Below, one piece after another: positions 7,587 to 14,048 of a stretch of DNA of 64,000 nucleotides. The position numbers were made by a program, and so were the translations under genes. Each line of letters opens with the position of its first letter. Within the stretch, counting starts at the first letter, position 1. The DNA lies in NCBI GenBank assembly GCA_964618215.1, contig CAZTZE010000010.1, positions 1-64,000 of the forward strand, written 5' to 3'. The DNA comes from CG2-30-58-95 sp964618215. Its GTDB lineage: Bacteria > Chloroflexota > Anaerolineae > Anaerolineales > Villigracilaceae. The notes below the pieces were generated by a model. The model saw nothing but the letters and a program-made list of their open reading frames with translations, was not told the DNA's origin and made no database searches.

Positions 7587-8027
7587 CTACGGATTCATCT
7601 CATACGCATCCTTCAACGCGTACACCTCGTCCCACACACGCCCGAAGCGATTGGCATCCACAGCCGGTTTGCGGATCATGCGCAGGCAGTAAACCATCTG
7701 CTGGGAAGTGCTGATCGCTTTGCTGTAGATGTTCAGGGCATGGCGCGAAAAGTCCCGCACCATGAAATCGAAAACCTGGTCGAGGAGGTCATCCTCCACA
7801 GCCCGGATTTTGGCGTTCTCGAGGATCAGTTGACCGTAAACGACTAAGGTAAAGATCTCGCCCAGGGCGAGCAGAAAGTCCACGTCCTTCTGCTGGGCGT
7901 CGCTGGGAGTCGCCATTGCCAGGAATTCCTTGAAGACCGCGATCTACTCCTTGAACAGCTTCACATTGGGCAGGTCATAGCCATCGAAGACCGCGGCGTA
8001 ATCGTGGAAGCGGATGCCTCCCAAACC
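7587..8027 (-). pseudogene. Acyl-CoA dehydrogenase C-terminal fragment with an in-frame stop
   Basis: The frame reads GLGGIRFHDYAAVFDGYDLP, then LFKE, a TAG stop at 7944-7946, then IAVFKEFLAMATPSD and on to the C-terminus YALKDAYEMNP. The downstream part is the helical C-terminal domain of acyl-CoA dehydrogenases. The N-terminal catalytic portion is absent, because the sequence switches at about 8027 to unrelated DNA. It is a relic with both truncation and nonsense mutation. Confidence 0.75.
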
Positions 8028-8039
8028 GCGCGCCGCGCC

Positions 8040-8582
8040 CTATACTCAAGGCTCCTCGGCGACGATCCTTCCCGCAGAAACCGTTACGTGGAATGTGGGT
8101 TACGGGCCTCCCGGCGCGTGGATGCAGACTACTGGCGGAGATGTGTACGCGGCAGGCTCAATCACTTCTCTCTTGCCCACTACGGTTTTTCCCCGGCAAT
8201 TTAATCTGGTTGGCGGCGGCGGATTCCCCGGGATAGTCACCTACGGCGCCTCCTACGACTTTGATATCGGAAGCGGCAACGGAGAGACACTGGTATCCAG
8301 TAAAAATTGGCTTGTCAACAAAACATTCCCTTCACGTGATTTCTATTCGTATTTCTACGCAAAATTCGGCGGGACGAGTGCGGTTGACTATGAAAACCCA
8401 ACGGATCCGCTAGCCAAGCCGGTCAGCCGGGAAAAACCATATTATGTGACCGGCAATATGACGACAATGGTTCTTGGGATGTATTAGACGGCGAAAATTA
8501 TATCTTTCTCGTTGACGGCAATCTCACTATTGATGGCCCAATGACGATAAGCGGCAATGGTTTTATCGCGTTTATTGTCTGA
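8040..8582 (+). pseudogene. Frameshifted fragment of a surface or pilus-associated protein
   Basis: Frame 1 gives a Gly/Ser/Thr-rich sequence (VTWNVGYGPPGAWMQTTGGD and onward) up to KPYYVTGN near 8457. The frame then has to change by one base to continue YDDNGSWDVLDGENYIFLVD and DGNLTIDGPMTISGNGFIAF before a stop at 8580-8582. The second part resembles beta-helical repeats seen in large extracellular or PilX-like proteins. Neither a true start nor a signal peptide is present, so both ends are missing. Confidence 0.55.
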
Positions 8583-8615
8583 GGTCTTTTCTAATTTATC
8601 TGCAAAACACTCAAT

Positions 8616-9314
8616 TTAGACCAGCCACTCGATTGTCTCCTGCGTGGCCTGCGAAAGGTCCGAAAAAACGCCGCGCCGCGCGGGTGGCAGCATACCCGCC
8701 AGGATGTACATCGCCTCGGCGGTCATCTGCGCCAGCTCTGCCCGGCCAGGGCGCGCTCCGCTTTTGAAGTGGAAGGGCGGGCCAAATTTCAAGTGCACAC
8801 CCGGCCCTTTCCAGCGTTTGCTGAAAGGCAGGGCCGGGAAGCCAATCGTCCCGTCCACCGCAATCGGCAGGAGCGGCGCGCCGCTGCGGCTGGCGATGTA
8901 GGCCAGGCCATCCTTCGCTTCCTCAAACGCCGGGCGGCGTGTGCCCTCCGGCGCAATCCAGATAATTTCACCCGCGGCGAGCGCATCCAGGCAGGCGCGC
9001 AGCGCGTCTCGATCCACCTCGCCGCGTCGCACCGGAATGACGTGCCACAATTTCGGGAATATGCCAATGAGCGGGTAAGCGTAGGTTTCGATCTTCGCCA
9101 GGGGGATAATATTGCGCGGCAGGGCATGGATGATCATAATCGGGTCAATCAGGGCAATGTGATTGCCGTAGAGAATCAACGGCCCAGCGAGCGGCACATT
9201 TTCCACGCCTTCGAACTTATCCGTTTTGACCAGCAGGCCGGTGACGACGCGAATCCAAAAGCGCAATTTGCGGCGCACTGGTTCATAGCGGGCGTGAACA
9301 TAAGGCTCAGACAT
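8616..9314 (-). CDS. 1-acyl-sn-glycerol-3-phosphate acyltransferase family protein (LPLAT), third copy
   Basis: About 232 residues with the PlsC acyltransferase hallmarks: NHIALID (NHx4D catalytic motif) and a WIAPEGTRR block for phosphate binding. It probably acylates lysophosphatidic acid or a related lipid at the membrane. I chose the ATG at 9314 with GAGGG just upstream. The start overlaps the preceding acyltransferase stop. It is the last gene of a four-gene overlapping set beginning with cmk. Which of the three acyltransferases is the housekeeping PlsC cannot be told. Confidence 0.85.
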   Translation of the reverse strand: MSEPYVHARYEPVRRKLRFWIRVVTGLLVKTDKFEGVENVPLAGPLILYGNHIALIDPIMIIHALPRNIIPLAKIETYAYPLIGIFPKLWHVIPVRRGEVDRDALRACLDALAAGEIIWIAPEGTRRPAFEEAKDGLAYIASRSGAPLLPIAVDGTIGFPALPFSKRWKGPGVHLKFGPPFHFKSGARPGRAELAQMTAEAMYILAGMLPPARRGVFSDLSQATQETIEWLV

Positions 9315-10044
9315 CTTTACCCTCGACATAATTATAGACGCCGCGGTATTCAGGCGGCAGTTGACGGGCCAAGGCTTCCATAATCAGGCGCGTGGCCTGG
9401 CGGAGCGCTTCGTGACGATTGGCCTGTTTCGGCAAAACGAACGGCTTTCCCACCCTGAGCGTGACCGGTGTCCGGCGCAGCCGTTTTAAATTTCCATAAA
9501 TGCGGTCATTTTCCGTGCCGGTGATGGTGACTGGCACAACCGGCACATCCGCTTTCAGGGCCAGAAAGGCCGCGCCGAGGGTACCTTCTTCCAGCGAGCG
9601 GATGACGGATTCGCGCGCTTCCGGCGCAATCAAAATCATCCTGCCGCTTTGCAGACCATCCAGCGCGGCGCTGAGGGCGCGCTTGTCGGGGCGACCGCGA
9701 TGCACCCAGATGACGCCCATCCTGTCCATCATCCAGCCCAGCACAGGCAGGTCGAATAGTTCGATTTTGGCAAGCGCGTCCGGGAATGCCGGCCAGAAAG
9801 CCAGACCCAGCACACCATCCGCATCGCCAAGATGATTGATGACCACCAGCGCCGGGCCTTTTTTGGGGAAGTTTTCCAGGCCGCTTACGGTGGCCTTTGT
9901 ACCGGCAAAAACCAAGCCGCGCGCCAGGGCGCGGATAAAGCCTCGAAACAGACGCCGCCCCCAGGTCAGGCGCGGCAGGCGGGTGAGTTCAGGCCGCCAG
10001 ACTTCACTGACCGGCTTTGGCAGGGAAGATGGCGCTGTCTGCAT
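9307..10044 (-). CDS. LPLAT family acyltransferase, second copy
   Basis: About 245 residues with the catalytic motif NHLGDAD and a substrate-binding block LIAPEARES, where the usual PEGT is changed to PEAR. That change in the glycerophosphate-binding motif suggests a different acceptor or reduced activity. The start is taken at ATG 10044, with GAGG nine bases upstream, inside the end of the preceding gene. Overlaps on both sides argue for a single transcript and coupled translation. Confidence 0.82.
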   Translation of the reverse strand: MQTAPSSLPKPVSEVWRPELTRLPRLTWGRRLFRGFIRALARGLVFAGTKATVSGLENFPKKGPALVVINHLGDADGVLGLAFWPAFPDALAKIELFDLPVLGWMMDRMGVIWVHRGRPDKRALSAALDGLQSGRMILIAPEARESVIRSLEEGTLGAAFLALKADVPVVPVTITGTENDRIYGNLKRLRRTPVTLRVGKPFVLPKQANRHEALRQATRLIMEALARQLPPEYRGVYNYVEGKDV

Positions 10045-10714
10045 ATACGCCTCGATATTCCTCCGGCAATAGACCGGCAATATGCGCCATGACCAGATCA
10101 GCGTTGCGCTGGCGGGCGGCGCGGCGTTCGCGGCCCTTGCCTGTCACCGGCGGCAGGTGGATGGGTTTGCCGATGCGCATTTCCAGTGGCGGACGTTTAC
10201 CTTTCGAAGCTTTTTGCCAGAAATCATCCGTCGTGCCAACGATGCCGACCGGGACGACAGGCAGGCCGGTCTGTTCGACGAGATAGGCGATGCCCGGCCT
10301 GGCGCATTGCAGACCCGGCTTGTGCGAGCGCTCTCCTTCGGGGGCAATCAGCAGTGGGTATCCGCAACGCAGCGCAGAAATTACCTTGTCAAACAAGGCG
10401 CGGTCATACTCGCCACGGTGGACGGGGATGCCTCCCCACAGGCGAGCAAGCACGCTCTGCCCCGGCCGGCTCCACACTTCCACTGCGCCCATCGCCTCCA
10501 CCTGCTCCGGCCAAAACATGCCAGCAAAAGGCGGGTCATAAAGGGAAACATGGTTGATAGCGACGATATACGCCTGGCGGTGCGGAACATTTCCTTTCCC
10601 AATAATTTTCACCGGTGCAAGGATGTGGAAAAGCAGGCGGAGCAAAAACCGGATAATCGGACGGGCAAGCCAGCGCCGCCACCACGCAGCGCGATACTCG
10701 TATCTTACCGGCAT
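10004..10714 (-). CDS. LPLAT family acyltransferase, first copy
   Basis: The protein has 236 residues with NHVSLYD and LIAPEGERS, a complete NHx4D/PEG pair, so this is the most canonical of the three copies. The N-terminal hydrophobic stretch (PIIRFLLRLLFHILAPV) fits membrane association. The ATG overlaps the cmk stop by ten bases and is preceded by GTGGAGG. Cmk-plsC adjacency is common in bacteria. Confidence 0.85.
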   Translation of the reverse strand: MPVRYEYRAAWWRRWLARPIIRFLLRLLFHILAPVKIIGKGNVPHRQAYIVAINHVSLYDPPFAGMFWPEQVEAMGAVEVWSRPGQSVLARLWGGIPVHRGEYDRALFDKVISALRCGYPLLIAPEGERSHKPGLQCARPGIAYLVEQTGLPVVPVGIVGTTDDFWQKASKGKRPPLEMRIGKPIHLPPVTGKGRERRAARQRNADLVMAHIAGLLPEEYRGVYADSAIFPAKAGQ

Positions 10715-11379
10715 AGAACCTCCACTTTGGCGAAGACTTCGTCAGCATTCAAATGATCGGAATTGATGATGACGGCATCCTGCGCGACTTTCAACGGCGA
10801 GTGAGCGCGGGTGGAATCGATTTCGTCCCGCTTGCGCACCCCGGCCAGGATCTCTTCGTAGTCGGCTTTCCCGCCGCGGGCGATGATCTCCTCGTAACGC
10901 CGCCGGGCGCGTTGCTCGGCCGAGGCGTCCAGATAGATTTTCAAATCCGCTTCGGGCAGGACGACCGTGCCGATATCGCGTCCGACCATGACAACGCGCC
11001 CGCGCAGGCCGATCCGTCGCTGCTGGGAGGCCAGGGCTTCGCGCACGCCTTTATAGGCCGAGACGACGGAAACATTGGCATCCACCTCCGGGCGGCGCGT
11101 CTCCCAGGTAATATCATTCCTGCCGACAACAACATCACATGCGCGGCCATCCGCCTTGGATGGCGGGCGGACATCAATCAGTACATTTTCGGCTAGCATG
11201 GTGACGCCGAATTCATCGTTCACATCCCCACCACTTTTCAGAACCAGCCAGGTCACAGCGCGGTACATCACGCCGGTATCGAAATATAAGTATCCCAGGG
11301 CGTCGGCCAGCCGGCGTCCGAGGGTGGATTTGCCCGAAGCCGCCGGGCCGTCTATGGCGAGGATGGAGGGTTTAGGCAT
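10705..11379 (-). CDS. cmk: Cytidylate kinase
   Basis: The product has 224 residues, the usual size. It has the P-loop GPAASGKST at about 10-18, then YFDTGVMYRAVT, the CMP-binding region, and the VGRDIGTVVLPEADLKIYLD block of bacterial CMP kinases. It phosphorylates CMP and dCMP with ATP in pyrimidine nucleotide recycling. It heads the overlapping cmk-LPLAT-LPLAT-LPLAT set. The upstream DNA (11381-11475) is occupied by heptamer repeats, so any promoter lies in or beyond them. Confidence 0.95.
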   Translation of the reverse strand: MPKPSILAIDGPAASGKSTLGRRLADALGYLYFDTGVMYRAVTWLVLKSGGDVNDEFGVTMLAENVLIDVRPPSKADGRACDVVVGRNDITWETRRPEVDANVSVVSAYKGVREALASQQRRIGLRGRVVMVGRDIGTVVLPEADLKIYLDASAEQRARRRYEEIIARGGKADYEEILAGVRKRDEIDSTRAHSPLKVAQDAVIINSDHLNADEVFAKVEVLCR

Positions 11380-11380
11380 T

Positions 11381-11475
11381 TTTGATTTACGATTTACGAT
11401 TTATGATTTACGATTGACGATTGCGAGATTAGAGAGTAGAGAGTAGAGAATAGAGAATAGAGATTCGTAACAATT
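11381..11475. repeat. Two 7-bp tandem arrays, GATTTAC-type and GAGAGTA-type
   Basis: GATTTAC, GATTTAC, GATTTAT, GATTTAC and GATTGAC follow one another, and shortly after come GAGAGTA, GAGAGTA, GAGAATA and GAGAATA. Both have a strict 7-bp period. The arrays fill the gap between the 11511-13268 glycosyltransferase-like gene and cmk. Confidence 0.85.
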
Positions 11476-11510
11476 ATTCGAATCCTGCCTTACGTTTTAC
11501 GTTTCACGTT

Positions 11511-13268
11511 TTACGGTGTTACACCGCTCTCGAAAAATAGATCATTACGCGCCCACAGAACGATGCTTTCCGTCTGCTGGGGCATCTGGCGATAGACGAA
11601 CCAGCGCAGCCATTCCTCGGGCCGGGCCTCGTCCCAGTTCGGGCTTTGGTACCAGACGAAATCCTGGCCGCGATAAGCGGCACCCAGGTTCACTTCCATG
11701 CCTTGGGGGGTAACGACCAGTGACGGTGAGTTGGCCGGTGAGAGTGCGCCCGTCTCTTTCATCTCCCAATCCCGCAGCAGCCAGCGCAGGGCGGGTGAAT
11801 CCACGCCGACGACCATCACCGGCAGCGACTCGATGTGTCCCTTGTTCCACTCAGAGAGATTGTCTAGGGTTTTCTGTAACAAATCTGCTTGAGCCGTCTG
11901 CCTGTCCTGGCGGTCAGGCCAGGGCGGCGCGGGCGACCAAAGTTCGGCTGTGAGCGGCCGACGAAGCCCGGCTGCGCCCGTCGCCGCGCCGAGCGTGAAG
12001 GCCGCCAGGAACAGCGCACTTCCCCAAACCGCCCCCTGGCGCGCCATGTCCAGCGACCAGCCCATGCCAACCAGGGTCAGGCTCAAGCCCAAAAGGAGCA
12101 GCGCGCCCAGCAAGAGCAGGAGGCGCGTCTGTGCGAGCGGAGAAGTGAACTCCTGTCCCGTCACACCGGCCAGGTTCATCCAGGCGAAGACCAGAATGGA
12201 GGTCGTCAGAGTCGTCACACCGGCCAGTTCCCAAGCGCCGATCCCTTCCATTTTAGTATAGCGGCTGAGTTCGAGCGCGGCCAGCGCCCAGAGCGGGATG
12301 AGCGCCCAGGCCAGGTTAGCGACCTGCCGCCCAGGATAAGCCAGCGCCAGGAGCAGGGCGACCACCGTCCATAAGCCCAAGCCGATGACCAGGCGGTCTT
12401 TGTTCAGGAGGCCGCGCACGAGCGCGAGGAGGCCAAAGATGAGCGCCATCAACTGATAGGCAGCCAGCGCGGTGAGCAAGCCCGTGGCGTGCACGCCGGA
12501 AAATGTCCACCAACCCTTGAAGTACGCCAGGATGGAGGCGACGAAGGCGCTTAATCCATTGGGCGCAAGGAGGAACAGGCTGCCGCCCAGGAGCAAGGCG
12601 CCGAGGAGGTAGACGAGCGCTGTTTTCCAGTGTTCAGTGTTCAGTGACCAGTGATCAGTGACCAGTGACCAGTCATCAGTGACCAGTGTCTTGTGGTCAG
12701 TGACAAGTTTTTGTTTTTTATCAATCCCTTTTCCGATGATCCAGGTCAGGCCAAGGGCGAGCAGACCCATCCAGAGCGCCGGGCCGGAAAGCAGCGCCAG
12801 CCCAGCCAGGACGCCCGCCAGCGGATAGCGCCCGTCCCGCCACATGGCCCAGGCCAGCACGAGGAACGAGACGGCCAGGATCAGACTCCCCGCCAGGCGT
12901 GAGAGCGCCAGCAGGCCAGGCTCGAAAGCCAGGGCGAAGGCCAGGATGAGCGCCGGGATGCGTCCAAGGCGGTCGCGAAAGAAGAATGGCGTTAGTACCA
13001 AAATACTCCCCGCCAAAGCCGGCCAGAAGCGCGCCAGGAAATCGCTCGCGCCGAAGATGTAAAATGGGATCGAGGTCAGCAGCACGTAGGCGGGATTCGG
13101 CCCAACCGCCGGGTGTGCGCCGCGGGCGACCTGCAACGCCTGGAAAGCCCAATCCGCCTCGAAATCCGAGAGTGGCAGCGCGCCGAGGTGAAGGAAGCGC
13201 AGGGTCAGCGCCAGGGCAAAGGCGAGAGCGTAGAGGGCGTGTTCGAGGGTGAGATGACGAGAGAACAT
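11511..13268 (-). CDS. Polytopic GT39/ArnT-like membrane glycosyltransferase-like protein
   Basis: The protein has 585 residues and about ten to twelve transmembrane helices. The N-terminal part has the GT-C pattern: helix 1, then a loop with an acidic pair (DFEADWAFQALQVARG), followed by SIPFYIFGASDFLARFWPAL, which resembles ArnT/PMT-family loops. Such enzymes move a sugar from a polyprenyl-phosphate carrier to an acceptor outside the membrane. The donor and acceptor are unknown. Residues about 188-215 are encoded by an in-frame heptamer repeat array and form a hydrophilic loop between helices. It belongs to the glycosylation cluster extending to 33 kb. Confidence 0.7.
   Translation of the reverse strand: MFSRHLTLEHALYALAFALALTLRFLHLGALPLSDFEADWAFQALQVARGAHPAVGPNPAYVLLTSIPFYIFGASDFLARFWPALAGSILVLTPFFFRDRLGRIPALILAFALAFEPGLLALSRLAGSLILAVSFLVLAWAMWRDGRYPLAGVLAGLALLSGPALWMGLLALGLTWIIGKGIDKKQKLVTDHKTLVTDDWSLVTDHWSLNTEHWKTALVYLLGALLLGGSLFLLAPNGLSAFVASILAYFKGWWTFSGVHATGLLTALAAYQLMALIFGLLALVRGLLNKDRLVIGLGLWTVVALLLALAYPGRQVANLAWALIPLWALAALELSRYTKMEGIGAWELAGVTTLTTSILVFAWMNLAGVTGQEFTSPLAQTRLLLLLGALLLLGLSLTLVGMGWSLDMARQGAVWGSALFLAAFTLGAATGAAGLRRPLTAELWSPAPPWPDRQDRQTAQADLLQKTLDNLSEWNKGHIESLPVMVVGVDSPALRWLLRDWEMKETGALSPANSPSLVVTPQGMEVNLGAAYRGQDFVWYQSPNWDEARPEEWLRWFVYRQMPQQTESIVLWARNDLFFESGVTP
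12626..12706. repeat. CAGTGAC-type 7-bp tandem array inside a gene
   Basis: About eleven heptamers (CAGTGTT, CAGTGAC, CAGTGAT, CAGTCAT and so on) lie in tandem within the 11511-13268 gene. On the coding strand they are read as repeats of TDHWSL and similar, without breaking the frame. Confidence 0.9.
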
Positions 13269-13326
13269 GGGGATATTTTAACATGAACCTACAATAGCTT
13301 TTTCACCTGGCTTGAAAGGGCAATGG

Positions 13327-13707
13327 CTATTTGGCAGACTTTTCTAACCATTTTTCAATCTCGCTCAAGACTGTTTTTAAATCTTCCATCGGTCTTCCAG
13401 TCAGTGTTGAGGCAGTTACCTTACCCTGCTCGTTGTGAAAATGATGGGGGAAAGTCGAAATATTCGGATAGTGAGGAGCATTGTCCCATCGTAAAAGAGG
13501 TTGGTTGATGAAAAATTGGAACGCGTAATCCAACGTGTCCGGTTCTTCGTGAAGCCAGATCTGCATGTGGTATCCCCCTCCAAGGTGACAACGAATCTTG
13601 ACTTCCAGGCTGCCAATTGAAGTTTCATCGAAATCAATAACGCGGACATCCTTCATCAGAGGGTGTCCGCGCAAGAATTTTAACAGAGCTTCAATGGAGC
13701 TGCGCAT
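13327..13707 (-). CDS. TumE-like toxin (DUF6516 family)
   Basis: The product has 126 residues. The signature block LLRWDNAPHYPNISTFPHHF followed by HNE and a C-terminal helix matches the DUF6516 family, whose characterised member is the toxin TumE of the TumE/TumA pair. An HLGGGYHMQIWL strand precedes it. The gene overlaps its upstream partner (13691-14005) by 17 bases, the tight coupling expected of a type II toxin-antitoxin operon. The toxin's target is not evident from sequence. Confidence 0.75.
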   Translation of the reverse strand: MRSSIEALLKFLRGHPLMKDVRVIDFDETSIGSLEVKIRCHLGGGYHMQIWLHEEPDTLDYAFQFFINQPLLRWDNAPHYPNISTFPHHFHNEQGKVTASTLTGRPMEDLKTVLSEIEKWLEKSAK

Positions 13708-14005
13708 GAAGTAAGTCCTGGTAGGTCTGCCTCCAGTCGCTTAACATCCGAAGCGCTGAACGCCAAGCCAACCAATCGTCTTCTTCGGCTGGAGTGGCGC
13801 GTCCTTTCAATTGGGCAGTGAAGGAATCAAAGTCAGTCGAATACTTGCCTTCAAAGTGGCGGATACGACGGCGATAGTGATTGATTTTTCCCCGCACAGT
13901 TGTGCGCGCCATTTCCCAGAGTGCTTCGTCCAGAGAGGCATATTTCCGGGTAGCGACCAGTGCCCCTGCTACATTGCTCAATATATTTACGGGTGAAATG
14001 GACAT
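13691..14005 (-). CDS. Probable TumA-like antitoxin partner
   Basis: About 104 residues from the ATG at 14005, which has AAGGAG eight bases upstream; the in-frame ATG at 14044 has none. The sequence is mostly helical, with a basic central helix (RGKINHYRRRIRHFEGKYST) and a C-terminal WLAWRSALRMLSDWRQTYQDL segment. The identification rests on its position directly before and overlapping the TumE-like gene and on its size. No DNA-binding motif is obvious. Confidence 0.6.
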   Translation of the reverse strand: MSISPVNILSNVAGALVATRKYASLDEALWEMARTTVRGKINHYRRRIRHFEGKYSTDFDSFTAQLKGRATPAEEDDWLAWRSALRMLSDWRQTYQDLLHAQLH

Positions 14006-14048
14006 GAGGATTCTCCTTGCTCGGCTAAGTTTAACACAAACCACTCTA

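Noticed and set aside
8769..9383. 204-codon plus-strand ORF opposite an acyltransferase
   Set aside because: Antisense to a gene with clear NHx4D and PEGT motifs.
12626..12706. Regular repeats considered as a CRISPR array
   Set aside because: Units are 7 bp with no unique spacers, lie inside a coding frame, and no cas genes are present in the window.
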